From contig JADFUC010002148.1 in the NCBI GenBank assembly GCA_019722365.1, positions 1 through 64,000 on the forward strand: a stretch of DNA of 64,000 bases. Direction: 5' to 3'. This document shows positions 35,690-49,194 of this stretch, piece by piece. Within the stretch, counting starts at the first letter, position 1. Each line of letters opens with the position of its first letter. Position numbers and translations under genes: made by a program. The notes under the pieces are model-generated. The model ran no database searches. It had not been told where the DNA came from and saw only the letters and a program-made list of their open reading frames with translations. This DNA comes from Lithospermum erythrorhizon (lineage: Eukaryota > Streptophyta > Magnoliopsida > Boraginales > Boraginaceae).

Positions 35690-36905
35690 TAAAACTTGAA
35701 AAACTAACATTCGCTCCTATTGCCAATTTCTTGTCTTCGCTCGAATCTCCACCAAGTCTGGCCTTGAATTACAATTCAACACACTAATCCTAAACTTAGA
35801 CAAAGATGCAAGTTTCATGGGAGAAACAAGAAAATAATATGATTCAAAAGGTCATATACAAATACAGACGCAGTAATCGAAAAATGGTCATATCAATACA
35901 CCTCCATTCCATTCCATAACAATATATATGGGCAAAATATTAAATCAAATAAATGAACTTAATGTCACATATATTAAATGAAATGAAAAATAATTGTGTT
36001 CATAATTGACTAATTAATTATCCATTATATTTATACCACTATCAATTAATGTAAATTTTGAATTTAAATATATTCACACATTAATGATAATTATTACAAT
36101 AATTATCAGCTAATTTAAATCATGGAATAATTACTTACAAGTAATTAACTCCAAATTCGTAATTTAAAAAAGTCACCATGAAACATATTTTCAAAAATTA
36201 TCAATTAATGAAAATAATTATGAAAGGGAAATATAATCAAATTAATGTCATTCAAGATATATTCAATCATCTTAATGACAAAATTTAATAGATTTAACAT
36301 TTAAAACCGAATGACATTTCACAAATTTTAAAACCAAAATAATTACATAAAATACATTAAGGGCTTCTAAAACGGACGACTTAACTTAACGACCAAACCG
36401 GCCCTCCGCCACCCACGACCGACACGCCGGTTGGTTCCAGAGTATGGTCGATGGGCTACGCCCTCGTGGCTGAACGCCCACTCCGGCACAGACGCGCCCG
36501 GGAGGACGTCCAAGTTCATGATCGATTTTTGGTAATTCATTTCACTTTTCAAGCCTGCATTAATTGCAACTTTGTAAAATGATTTGGGAGGTTCTAAAAA
36601 TCTTAAAATTCCGGGATTTTTCTTCAACATCAATATCATTATTGAACATGTTTATCAAAAACACTTCTAGTTTTCGATTAAATCCAAAACAATCCAAAAT
36701 TGAACGTAATTTTTGGAGTACTTAAAAATTCAAACAATTTTGAAACAAAAACCTGCAATGAACCTCAAAGGGTCAAGAATGCATGTTTTATATCGTAATT
36801 TTTCTGAAATTTAAACCTCACCGTAAAATCGAAAATGATTCTACTCAAATTAAAATGCAAATTAATTAATTTTTAATCCTTTCATTTCATGAAACAATTA
36901 AATAA
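35690..36905 (-). repeat. Repeat C, copy C2 (uninterrupted)
   Basis: This is the intact reference copy against which the B and A2 insertions in C1 can be mapped. It is AT-rich with one GC-rich patch at 36,380-36,520. The frame 36,367-36,639 (90 codons, reverse strand) lies across that patch. No family is recognised, and it is not open in C1 or C3. Limits are set by the end of similarity and are approximate. Confidence 0.65.
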
Positions 36906-38261
36906 ACTTCAAATCATCAAAATCAATACACGGTTGATTTATTCCAAATTAAGGAAACATATATTAAAATGGGTTGATTTGTTTTCATATTATATATTCA
37001 TCAATTCAATATATAAATCAAGTAACAATCAAAATTAACTAACAACTATGTCAACATTAATAATCAAACTAGATAAATATTAATTAAACTTCGAGTAGGT
37101 TTCGAGGCTACCTAGAATCTAGTATGAATTCCAATCGTGATGAACACCAATTCATACATCCTGATTCTCAAAATAATGTAAATTAATCTAAACATAAAAT
37201 GACTAATCGTATTTAACACGAGAATTCTTACATTGCAACAACAGTCAACCTTAATTCCCCACTTAAAAAGCTCGCTGTGATCGCTCTCCAAGATCCTCTC
37301 CAATGCTTGTTCAACACCGAAAGATGTCCCCAGATTGCACACACCAAGAGGGAAACGAACTGCTAACTCAACTTGCTGCAGAAGCTCGAGGATTTAAATG
37401 GAAATCGAAGAGGCACCTCCAATTCACCTGCGGATGGCGGGCGGTTATGGTTATAGGTGAGGTTTTTTATGATTCATGTCATGAAAAACCTAATCCCCTC
37501 TTTAAATACTCACAAGTTCCAAAATTCCACCTACAGTCCTCATAAAATCGCATTTAACTCGTTAACTTAATTAGACCGTTTTAGCCTCTAATTAAAACAA
37601 CGAAAGTTACTAATGAAGTTGCCTATTTTACTCAACTTCTAACAAGTCACCTTTAAAATACTAACGAGTCACCCATCAACAGCTTATCAAGTTATTCATC
37701 GATCTCAATCAAGTAATTGATTAAACTTCAAGTAAGTTTAACCAATCGATGTTCATCAAATATATATATTTGACAACATATAAATATCATGGAAATACAT
37801 TTCTCAATATACAAGTCTCGCTTTTAACTTCTCATTCAATAAATATTATTCGAATATCATTGTAATGTATGGACCTTCTGTGCCTTCGTATAATAGTAAG
37901 ATGTATAATAATAATAATTCACCAATTACTATTATCAGAATGATGAATGAAAAGCATCTATAATCGCCATAACCCCTTAAATTATCATGAGAACCTAATA
38001 ATTAAGAATATACCATTACTAAGTGAACACTAAGTTTCCATAATCACATTTAACCAACTCAAATGAATTGATACACAATTGTCTAACAGCACACAAAAGG
38101 GGAATCAATTTCTATCGAGTTTCAACATCCGGCAGCTGGCCCTGCTCGATGCCAGATAATGAGAGCAAGAGGCTTCAAGATCTCTGTTCCCTTTTCTACC
38201 CCAATTTGTATACGCAGGTCCAGCACTGTTTCTTGTAGTTTGACTTGAGTGTTGACTTGAG
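36906..38261. other. Unassigned AT-rich segment between repeat C and copia element G
   Basis: No domain is recognised. The overlapping frames 37,112-37,342 (reverse) and 37,303-37,545 (forward) have no known relatives. A strong small hairpin is at 37,461-37,490. Near the right end, the word TTGACTTGAGTGT is repeated in tandem (38,239-38,264), abutting the G LTR. Confidence 0.4.
37461..37490. other. 12-bp stem hairpin
   Basis: GGTTTTTTATGA and TCATGAAAAACC form a 12-base stem (one T-G pair) around the loop TTCATG. It is flanked by CCTAATCCCC. Function unknown. Confidence 0.7.
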
Positions 38262-39164
38262 TGTTAACAATAACAAAATACTCTAACTAGATCTCACGAA
38301 TATAATAAAAACAATAACATACAAGTGCTGCACCTTCTTCCGGGATTTGTAACGGAATAACCAGAGACTCGACAATCAACTAAGATCGCCTCAAGAATAG
38401 TCAACACCAACGTATGAACGAACTCCTCCGTGAGCTTTACTTATAGCTCTTTAAATATTAAACCAGACGAGGTCAGCGTAAAAACTAATGAGATTTTCTC
38501 ACCCAATGCCTCGACTAGACGCAGCGGGCGTGTGTACCCCTCAACTTCAAAAGTTGGAAGAATTGGCAATTGATGCCGCGTAGCAATCATGCATTCCTTC
38601 ATATCTATATTAAATTTTAGCCATCTAACATAACTAAAGTTGCAAAAAGTTTCAAGATAAAATTCTTAAGTGTTTTAGCCTAATTTAGAAGAGGGTTCTA
38701 ATCTTCTCACTTCTTATCCCTAAAATAAATGCACAAAATGGTTCTGCATTATTCAGTCAATGATTCTTCAAATAGAAAATTCGAAACCTTATCCCTAAAT
38801 ATGAGTTGGTCATGAAATTCCAACAATTGGAATTTTGTCCCATTATTCTCATACACTTACATTTTAAACCCCGGAAGTTATAATCGTATTATAGTTCAAG
38901 CTTTAGTTGTTAAAAGACCTCTAGGCTCGATCAAAATTAGCAATATATTAATTTATGTTTAACCGAATTATTAATATATGTGATTAAAAATTCCCAGTGT
39001 CATCATAACCCCTAATCTCAATCGAGTTAATCCTAATATATTAATTCGTCCAATACCAACATATGTCCCAACTTATTAGATATTTAAATAAATAACTCTA
39101 TTTGTACAATCTAATTGTTCAATGGGTGATATTTATGAGACAGTAACATCTCATATTTCCAACA
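38262..39164 (-). repeat. 3' LTR of copia element G (0.9 kb)
   Basis: On the reverse strand it starts TGTTGGAAATATGAGATG (39,164 downward) and ends ...TTATTGTTAACA (38,262), so it has TG...CA ends. The polypurine tract lies at 39,165-39,180. A related LTR of another copy is at 7,304-8,130. Confidence 0.85.
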
Positions 39165-40149
39165 CTCTACTTGCTCCCTTGACGAGATTACTTCTCAAGG
39201 GGTTTACTACTACTAATCTAACAAGATTCCGATTAATTTACGATTTCTAACAAATGCCTATGGAAAGATTTGTCACCAAACTCGTATCTATATTTTTCAG
39301 GTATATGATGTGATTCAGTATAGCAATCGGTGCCACAAATCACCACGCCTCCAAGAGCTCCTTAAAATCTAAACCGCTATCCGGTTGCATTTAATTTCAT
39401 TCAAGGTACAAGATTTTACAACCAGACTTGTAGCATAACTGCCTTTATAATCCTCCCCGTTACGGAAGACATTTAGACAAGATCAAAGTACATTACCCCA
39501 TAAGGAAACAAGGCGATCACAGGTCTAAGAATCGCCATTTCAACATAAGCTCTATAAGAAAATTTAGGACATGGATATATAATTTCTAAGTTCTCATGGC
39601 GGTCAACATCCGCATCACTATTGAAACCATTTCACACAATATACCTTATGTGATTGATTGGGAGCAGAGTTCTCCCTTCTAATCCAAGAAATGTGATCAG
39701 ACAATCAACACATACTAACTCTCAACGGTGTTCTATTCAATAGTCAAGACCGACTGCAGTAATTCACAATATCAATGCTTTCTAGGCTCGATGTATTGTG
39801 TTTCTGTTTGAGTCCTCAACTCCAAAGACCCCTCTAGAAAATTTTATATTGTAAATGAACAAATTATTATCATAGAACTAAGATACACATTACATATATA
39901 AAACTATAGTTTGAAAAATCAATGAACTAGCTCCCCACCAAAACTAAGATCACATTACATATTGAACTCTGAAGCTTAAAATTCAATCATTGTCTTACAA
40001 TCGTGATATGACATATATAACTAAAACTAGCTCCCACTAAAACTAAGATCACCTGCCATGTCCCAAGACCAAGACTATGCGTTATCATTCTTTGCCAGTA
40101 ATAGTTGGGCGGACCAAGATATACATGTAAGCTTTATCAAGCATGTCCC
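39165..40149 (-). other. Polypurine tract and 3' untranslated tail of G
   Basis: 39,165-39,180 reads as AGGGAGCAAGTAGAG on the reverse strand next to the LTR. The tail up to about 40,010 matches 8,131-8,990. Around 39,930-40,080 the words TCATTG, AACTAGCTCCCAC(T/C)AAAACTAAGATCAC and CATATATAAAACTA occur twice in a short degenerate tandem arrangement. Confidence 0.65.
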
Positions 40150-40560
40150 AAGACTAGTACTATACATATCCTAACATATCTCTATCGGTTATCTCCGACA
40201 AGATCATACCTCGAGTACATGCTTGGACTGCGATGGATCTTGGTTTCTTTAGCTCGAGCTATCGCCCAACGTTATCACAAGATAACTCCAATCGGATTCT
40301 AACCAGGTACTACCCAAGTCTTACCATGAACTTTGATCCAAAGAACTTCCTTCAGAGTTTCCTCGTATGCAATGCAATTTAGCTTCTTTGTCAACATTAC
40401 TATTACATCGCACTAAGATATCAGACCAATTGCTCAGCAGACATAATCAGATTGAAGACGACTATCGCCTCTATCGGTTTGAACCGATCGGTGTAACTTA
40501 CCAATGACTCATTATCTCCACCAGATACAAGGAACATATCTTGTCCTTCTAGTACTTAAG
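40150..40560 (-). pseudogene. RNase H remnant (element G)
   Basis: The reverse-strand translation gives, from 40,560 downward, Lys-Asp-Met-Phe-Leu-Val-Ser-Gly-Gly, a Tyr-Thr-Asp start of the nuclease domain, and later Leu-x-Cys-Asp-Asn-Val-Gly (40,265-40,290), Lys-Lys-Pro-Arg-Ser (near 40,235) and Ile-x-Asp-Arg-Asp-Met (near 40,185). These correspond in order to the copia RNase H end. There are two or more frame changes. Confidence 0.8.
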
Positions 40561-41700
40561 TATGGCTCTTCATGCCAGCCCAATGATTTCAATTCTGACA
40601 TGATCGTAACGGTCAGTTACACTCGTAGCCGCACGATACGCCCGACATGTACATAACATGGCATACATGATGGATCCTATGGTTGATTCATATGAAACAT
40701 CACTCATCCTTTCTCTCTCCAAATTGCTTTTTGGGACAATCGGAACAGCTCGCAGTAACGCCAAGCTCTCACGTGGGAAGCGTTCTTTCTTGAAATTATC
40801 AATCTTAAATCTTTTCAACACTTATCAATATAAGCATTTTATTTAATCCAATAAGCCTTTTAGATCGATTTCTATGGATCTTAATTCCATGAATGTGTTT
40901 ATTTCCTAAGTTCATAGAGAAATACTTACATAGCCATTTACTCAACAACCAACCAAGTAGTACGTCGCTTCATTATGATTAGTATGTCATCTACATACGT
41001 AATTATAAATGCGATAAGTTGTCTCCACTAACCTTCTTGTATACACAAGAATCTTCTAATGCTCCTACGAATCAAATCTTTGATTGACTCCATTAAAATG
41101 AAGATTCCAACTTCGATGCTTCATTAAGTCCAGTAAACGATCTTGTAGTCACAGATACCTCTAGGTCGTTAGGTTATTATAAATCCTTGAGGTTAGTCAT
41201 GTACAAGTCCTCCTCTTGATTCCCCACGAATGCACCACATCCATCCGCCAGATCTCATAATCATAATAAAGTCATACAAGATAATCCAACTAGATTTAAA
41301 CTTTACAACCGGGAAAAGTGTTTCATCATAATCAATTTTGAATTTGTTTGAAACCTTAGGGCTATAAGTCTAGCCTTTATAAATATGGACATTTCCATCT
41401 TTTATCCGCCATGCTTAAAAACTCATTTGCACTCGATGTGTCTAGCATTATCTGGGTGGATCCATCAAGATTCAAAACATTATTTTAAGTATTGAATCTA
41501 TTTCCGGATTATGGCTATGTCATTCATCAACTTCTATTTCTTTCATGGCTTCATGTGTAGAAGGCTCATCATTTACAATTAAGAAAGCTCTCACTATCTA
41601 TCGGTCATGGACGAAGTTCTATCCGATCTCCTGGTAACATGAGTCTCAATCGTCGATCACGATTTCATGACTTCAAGTTGGAACTTCCTCATAAGAAGTG
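40561..41700 (-). pseudogene. Reverse transcriptase remnant (element G)
   Basis: The catalytic Tyr-Val-Asp-Asp-Ile-Leu is intact on the reverse strand at 40,981-40,997. One frame stays open for 83 codons (40,570-40,821) and holds the copia connection: Met-Leu-Lys-Arg-Phe near its start, Glu-Arg-Met-Ser-Asp-Val near residue 37, then Ile-Gly-Ser-Ile-Met-Tyr-Ala-Met-Leu-Cys-Thr. These are clear Ty1/copia hallmarks. The N-terminal half (41,200-41,700) is heavily shifted and recognised mainly by position. Confidence 0.9.
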
Positions 41701-42576
41701 GCCCCGAGGCACCATGCTTCAACGTTGACTTCCTCACTATCTTGAACACTCAAGATTTCACCTCATTTATATATCTCTTTGGCTAAGCATCTCTGGCATT
41801 TAATGGCATCTATTCTGTCAGATGTATAATACCATTTGTTTTTTCAACTGTCAAAGCCAGCATTTATCGATTTGGGTCTTAATATATTTAATTACTCCCA
41901 AATTACACTAATTGGACGGTTCCTAAACCATATCTCATGCGCGGGGTCTTAGCAACCGATTTAGTTGACATTTATTTAAGGTGTGTAATATAGTTTCAGG
42001 GAAGTATTATCCCCAAAACCCGATCGCGCTCAAATGTGCTCATCATGATTCTAACCATTTAATAGAGTTGATTTTCCTTTTCGACATGCCAGCGACTCAT
42101 GATAAACACCACTTAAGATGTTCATCGATCGAAGAACCTTAATCGCTTTATTGAGTCAAGCCAACTTCATTAAAGTCACTTCATGCCTATATGTAACCAT
42201 ATCTTATTGTAGCTCATCAAACCACTACGGTGATGACACCCAATGAACACACCTGAAGGTGATTTGGCTCATCTTGCCTAGCAAGCACGATTCATATTGA
42301 CTGGCGTATGGTTCAAAACCCATATCAAAGATGTACTTAAAGAGTCATCACTATGATTTTGTCAATATTATCTGCCACAGCCATTCTTTATTATTTATGT
42401 CAGAGGTCTCAACTTTTGTAGACCATTCTCACGATATTTATTTCAGCACAACATCCACTTTCATTAATCGAAAGTACACTTAAACTAAATGATAACATAG
42501 CAAGCACATCAGAGACATTAGTTTTGGCACTACTAAAATTAAACAATCTGAATACTGCAACTTTGCCCATTGCCAT
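41701..42576 (-). pseudogene. Integrase and upstream pol remnant (element G), cut by D
   Basis: On the reverse strand near 41,960 the translation gives Lys-Ser-Val-Ala-Lys-Thr-Pro, the usual copia integrase C-terminal landmark. 42,060-42,170 is compatible with the preceding catalytic-domain end. The stretch 42,409-42,576 is open and resembles the protease-to-integrase spacer only loosely. It runs into the LTR of D, so its last codons are not part of G. The HHCC part is not readable. Confidence 0.6.
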
Positions 42577-44963
42577 CAGACGATCTGGCCTGTGTCGGCC
42601 TGAGGTTAAGGTCATCAACAACTCAGCATACCCGCAGTCACCGATCGATGGATGACAACATAAAAGACTTCATTTGGCATTAAAATAATAAAATACCGTT
42701 GTCCATCGCGGTGAACTAACAACATATACAATAAACAACAAACAAATATATAATACAAATTCCCCTTAATTATACAACTCAAAGATACACAAGAACTAAA
42801 ATACAAACATAGGGAAAGTATGACACCGACCCTCAATTTAAATACCATACCCAAGTCTAACAATATACAATCGACAACAAAAGTGGGAAATGACTGACGA
42901 GGAAATCATACGCCACCACCGCCATCTAATGCATCTTCAATCTCGGCAGCCTCTATCAATGCAACTTCTCAACAACCTCCGCGATCAACCTTTAGAACCC
43001 AGGCATAAAACGCCCATGTAGAAAAGTGGAGTCACGATAGTTCTGTTTCTAATACAAATGCCAGCTGCATTTGGTCCCCACATATACATATCTCGCATTC
43101 TATAAATAATATATGCTTATACATCAACCAAAGCACACAAAGGAATAATTAGCCCACAACTCATATAGTCCTTCTTATAATGATAATACTATACGAGCTA
43201 TCGTCATAAATAACGATATTCATTCAAGGGAAACAACAAGACAAAGTGCATCAAACGAGGAATCCATTCACAAATAATACACACAATGCAGAATCCACCT
43301 CCAAATAATACACACATGTCACGAGGAATCCACTCCAAATAATACACACATGAGGAATCTAATTCTAAATAATACACACATATGAGAATCTAATTTCCAC
43401 ATAATCGACGAGGCCTCCACCCCCCATCCTCCCGACCGAGGTTACACCCTCAATGCGCATATCACACCAAACCTCCCGAATCCACGGGCAACCCACAATA
43501 TGCACACCACACCCAAACCTCCCGGTCACCACTGGCCTCCGCTAAGTAAATAATAAAGCAATCAAACACATCAAAGACACAAATGCACACAATACCACAC
43601 AAAATCTCATAACATGAATCATATTCACACCATCCATGATATAAATCATAATCTCAATTATCTCATACGCAACCTAAATCAATTATTTCATCGTATGAAT
43701 CATAAATCAAAGTTTGCCACATACAAGATCAATCATAATCACACAATACACATATCGATTAATCCTAAGATAACACATAAAATATATAACATAATATATA
43801 TGAAAAGGTCCCCATCGAGATTTGTACTCACCTCGAGCCCAAAAAGTAGTAATCATAACTCTCAAAGAACTTCACGTTAACTGTGCTCAACCTTCTATTC
43901 AAAGAATTTATACATTATAATACATCTCGTGAGAATAACCTCTTAACATCTATATATATCCTTGCTATACCACGCCTACCTATCTACCTACAACTCTAAG
44001 CAAATCATCCTATCCCCAAGATTAATATACCCTTCTAACATTCCAACATAACTACATTTTCAATATTCGGTCATTACCTTATTACCCCCAACAACAACAC
44101 TTCAAGCACATTCTAATCAATCCAACAATCAATTGACAACTAATTAATCCATTAAATACAACCTCCAATTCAATCACGAAAAGCTATACGAACTTTTCCA
44201 AACTTTCTCAACTAAAATTCTACCTATCCATATCCAAACCAATAATTTTATACCCAAAACAACTATATTAAAGTCATTTAACCTCATATTATCATTTAAT
44301 GTCAATTTAAGAAAAGTCAATAAAAGTCAACATAACATTTATACTATATTTTCTAAACCCTTAATAACTACTCAAAATCATCATAATCCCCTCACCCATA
44401 CCCGCATAACATTTCTATACCATAATAAATTGAAGATCTAAAAGTCAACCAAATCCAAGAAAACAACTTTTAAAAACTCCAAGAACCTAAGAGGATTCAC
44501 TTTCACTTGGGATGTTGATGAGGATGACAGAGAAAGAAGATCTGCCAAGTTTGTTCTTGATTTTAGGCTACACCCACAGAAATGAAGAAAAAATTTGTGT
44601 GATTTGGCACTTATTTCGGCCTTAAGAGAAGTTAAGAAAGAAGAAAATGAAGTCATGTGGAAACGATTTAAGATAAGTGATAAAAAGGTCCCGGGGTCCG
44701 TGCCAAAATATCTCAAGAATTCTCACTTTCTGCCTCGGCCGCCACCGCCCCGATTTAACAACACAACTCTAATATAAATTTAACTTCTAATCCCAAATAT
44801 CATTATACCACTCAATTACAACTTTAAAATCTTAAATACCGAACGCACTACTAACCGATCGATTCGCCGGGGATTCCAACGATTCAACTTCGAAAATTTC
44901 GATTTAAATATCTACCGAGCAACTAGTATACTATTTACAATATTAATGAATCTGGTTATCATA
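42577..44963 (-). repeat. 3' LTR of element D
   Basis: On the reverse strand it starts TATGATAACCAGATTC (44,963) and ends with the GATGACCTTAACCTC...CCGAC(A)CAGG block. It is collinear with 49,195-51,581. The TGGAGG array lies at 43,256-43,430. The block shared with A and B LTRs lies at about 44,440-44,720 (TGTGGG...AAATCAAGAACAAA, TTCTTTCTCTGTCATCCTCATC), so the frames at 44,438-44,716 and 44,595-44,777 are LTR sequence. Confidence 0.8.
43256..43430 (-). repeat. TGGAGG array, reversed (D 3' LTR)
   Basis: Five or six units reading GAGGAATCCACTCCAAATAATACACACAT on the + strand. Confidence 0.85.
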
Positions 44964-47900
44964 GCTTACCCACTTTATAAAATTTCTTGGCTCCTCGAAT
45001 TTATTTAAGACCCGATTTATCGCCCCAACTTCGCTTAATATGCTCTTATTAATATCATGACATCTTGTCACCCAATCACATTCTCCCAACATAGTCATTG
45101 ACTTCGGGATATCGCATCACTGCAAATACATTCGCAACGTACTGAATATTACTTTACTGCCAACCGGATATTACACAACGAATCATCATGATCATCGACG
45201 TCATACAACCCCAACTACTATATACGCCCCTCTCATATCCCATATTACACCAACACCTATCAACTCATATTTTAATGCATATCAATATCATAAATCAAAC
45301 TACTCAATACCACTCAAAATCAATATCCATATCACCGATATCACCAGATCCGTCACACTGTGGTCATATCACCTCAAGTATCGACTACTAGATTCATTAA
45401 TGCAAGTAAATTCCTCTTATCAAAAACCCCACTCATCAAATTATTTATTATCGATTATCTTGTTATTCAGATACAAAGAAATACACCCAAGGTTTCTCAA
45501 AGATACAACTAACATATAATACATCACCGATAACCCCACCATTTGGTGCCGCTCCCACATATACCTCTTTAAAACACCACTTCCAGTATAGTTATGTCCA
45601 CCTTAACAAACCTTTCACATATAATCTACCTGTATGTATATATATAACATCACATCGCCACTACTTCCTAATACATTACCACCATACCATAATGCTCATT
45701 TACCATTCGCATACCATCATGATTTCTTACTGGCTGATAAAGCCAACATCGTGTTTTTTCCCTTGCACCTATCATTTTATTTATATCATCATGTCATACC
45801 ATAATATCTTAACCATAAAGCTATCATTATCTCAATTTCACCATAGCATATATACCCTAGGCTCACTGTTAACATCATATATTTCTAGTCTTACTATGAT
45901 TTATCAACATCCGATTTCCCACATGATAATTCCAACAACATGCATATATATATCATCCATACTACAATGTTAACCGATCATTCACACCACCTGCTTGATA
46001 ACCCTTTATCAGAACAACTTATTACTAGCTCCAATAGCTATCAATATCCCCTTCTCACATAGTCTCACTCCCAATGTCTCGCTTTCTAGTCTAGTTGAAT
46101 TCCTCAATCTACCATATTCCTCTCGACATCACACTTCATTATGAACTTTCATATCAAATAGCATCGTTAACGTGTTTCTACAAAAATTGTTAAGATATTA
46201 CACCTGCTACGACTTCATACCTTCCTTTGGGCCCTCCTTCTCCCGTATAGTACTTTATGAATCCTAATTCGCTCACTGCCATATTATCTATTCACCCAAT
46301 GCCATTCCTCTTCCACACTTTAACATATCGCAAACTTATCTACCGTGGGTAGTCATATCAAGTTCTATTCTTCCTCGTAGTTCTTCATCACTCATTGTAG
46401 TCATTTTTCCTTTCCTCCCATCTCATTTCAAAGAATATTAGAACTCAACATCTCTTCAATAGCTTTCTCCACGGTGCCATCCTAACACCGGCTCGAAGCA
46501 AGACTACCGTGAGCAACTTTCCTTACTTCTAAATCATCTCAAGTAACTGTGTCTTACACTTCAACACGCCTTATACCCCCATACACAGTCACTACTTTCT
46601 CCGATAAGGCCTTTATAATCAACACATAATATTTCCAACATTTGTCCTTTGAATTCATGAATTTAATCGCTGTATTCTAATCGACATCCGACTCGCTTTA
46701 TTATTACCACCTACAAACTACGTTAACATCTTAACTCACGCCCTCATGACCACATTACCAAATCCACGTATTCTTATAATTGCTCCACATCAACTTTATA
46801 CCACACTCACATAACGACCAACCTTACAGAAAACTTGTAGATCTATTCGCAACAATTCAATTATTATTCTTACAAGGATTTCTCCAAATCCATTGCAGAT
46901 CCCATCACACTTGTTAATAATTCACTGTCCCTTCCCCGGAATCCTGTCAACCTTCATCTACACCTCCAAAGAGTCCATTAATCTCAAACTTAGAAACATT
47001 TACAGATCGTAAATTACCGTCAGTTTCCATCATGTTATTCCTTAAAAAAAAAATTTCATTTATAACCCGATACATTAACCATCACATCTCTCTTATGAGG
47101 GAGATCCCATATTCATTGATATTCCGTTACTAATTCCCACCAATTTTCCTTACTGTTAGTCCAACTTTCTCCGAGCGAGCCGGTACTTCAAATCTTATAA
47201 TTTACAGAGATTCCGCTTATAACCTCAACTCATCCTTGAAAAATTTCTCCTCAACCTTTGAATCGGAACACCACTCAGCTTATCAATTGCCTTGAAACAA
47301 GATATCCAAACATTTTACTCCCTTATCACCTTGACTTTCGTAGTCTCATTCCCTGGCCAAGAACCGAATCGTGTTCTTGATTCATTTAACCTTAACCTTC
47401 TTAACCATCTATTCGCTTCTCTAACCATAATTGTATGATTCACTCTCTTATAACTCACTCTAACTCATCTAACTAAAAATTCAAATTTTCCCCAAATCAA
47501 CATTCTCGTTATAGATAATTATTATAATATCAGTCTTCTTTAAGAAATCATCATTCTTTTCTCATGTCTTTTCCTTTTGACTACTCGAACAACAACCAAA
47601 TTGCACCCTTAATTAAATCTTGATGTTCCAACTATTATTAATAAATTTTATATCTTAATTTCATACTTTCTCCTTCAATTCATACTGCTATAACCCACGA
47701 TTCTACACCAAAGAGCCCACATACATCATCATACCTTCCCATGGTTCAATTCCGTGCTTCACATTTCATCATGACGCGATTATACACAATCTCATCATAC
47801 ATTACCCAACTACCAAAAATCTCGCTTTCAACTTAATCTCAATCACATGTTATAAATGTACCTTTATTATCATCGGCTTTAAATAATATATCACCATTCC

Positions 47901-49194
47901 GCTAAGATCCTTATTTCATAAAATTATTCAACAAAGACACATCTAATCTCTCATATTATCTGTGTTAATGGTTTCTATACTCCGCCTGATACATAACACA
48001 CTCCTTTTGAGACAATCTCGCTAGTCTCCTCATCTTAATATGTTGTTCACAAGAGGTCACACCTATCAAGATTCAATTCCTTCTAAGGTCCTGTGCACAA
48101 TCGGTATATCCAGTACTAATTTCTTTCTTTGCACACTCCTTCCTTCCTCAGACTTACTACCCCAGCCGTTATCTACTTTTCCATCTCATTTAAATAGTTT
48201 ATTAATAGGGTAATACTAAACATCTTTCTTTCTCCCAGAGTCCCAAATTTTTTTCCACTTTATTCTCCAAGAACAATTCATAACTTACAAACTTAGAACT
48301 TCATAATGACAATCAACCAAAATATTCATTTTCATCCCAATCTGCTCCGTTACATTAAATCCAACTTCAAATCCACTAACAGTACCCAGATACTTAATTC
48401 ACCACATCTGATGACTGATAACTCGCACAATCACCATCCAATAACAGCTTTTACGGCAAAGTTTCGATTTCACTATCCTCAATTCCCTTAGTGGAATAGA
48501 ATTTCCCCATATCACCCTATTATGACACACTTACATTCTTCTTGCTCTCATTTTGATATTAACCTAGCTACCAAGATTCTATTTGACCATCTTCACGAAA
48601 GTGGTCCAACCTATAGCACCAACATCTCTTCATCCTAACACTCGGGTCCAACTCATCATAACTATCACCAACACTCTTCCACCTCAATTATCTCAGCGCA
48701 TCGAAGATCAAATCTTATACCACAAATCTTTAATCATTTTTTTAGATTACAAATATCCCAAGCACTTAACAACTCCAAATCCGACATTATAAATTTCTTT
48801 CCCAACATCTTTTGATATCTCCCTTCACTCCAACCAAATTCCACACGTTTCGACCTTGAGTTCATATCCTCTATAAGTACTGTTATCCCGAGTAAAAGAC
48901 TGAACCTACTCAACTTCAATGGAACCCACTATCCAGGTAGTATCATCAATGACAACACGTGAGGCTTCTTCATTAACCGCCCAATTCTATGTCAACTTAC
49001 AACAACGAATACTCTTATCGCCCCTAACCTTCCCTAAGGGCATTAAATGGACGACAATCTTCCGTGTGGTGACCATCCAAAGAAGAAAATCAGACTCCAC
49101 AAGACACACAACCACCGACCATCTTACAATTCCAGTAATATTAACCACACAGACACCACGTAAAAATCAAACCTAAGCCTCGGGATACTCAAAA
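44964..49194 (-). other. Conserved non-coding internal region of element D
   Basis: It is collinear with the B internal region. It begins on the reverse strand next to the LTR with a primer site and ends with GAGGAGCCAAGAAATTTTATA (44,999-44,979). No readable gag or pol. All open frames (45,188-45,391, 45,692-45,973, 48,306-48,491, 48,583-48,792, 48,919-49,176) are on the + strand, antisense to the element. The strand is strongly C-over-G on +, as expected for the reverse of the G-rich E and B. Confidence 0.65.
49171..49190 (-). other. Degenerate Met-tRNA primer-binding site (element D)
   Basis: The reverse strand reads GAGTATCCCGAGGCTTAGGT, four bases inside the LTR end CGTTAA. It follows TGGTATCAGAGCCTAGGT with a few changes. 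With the site in E, it shows that the family uses the initiator Met-tRNA. Confidence 0.6.
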
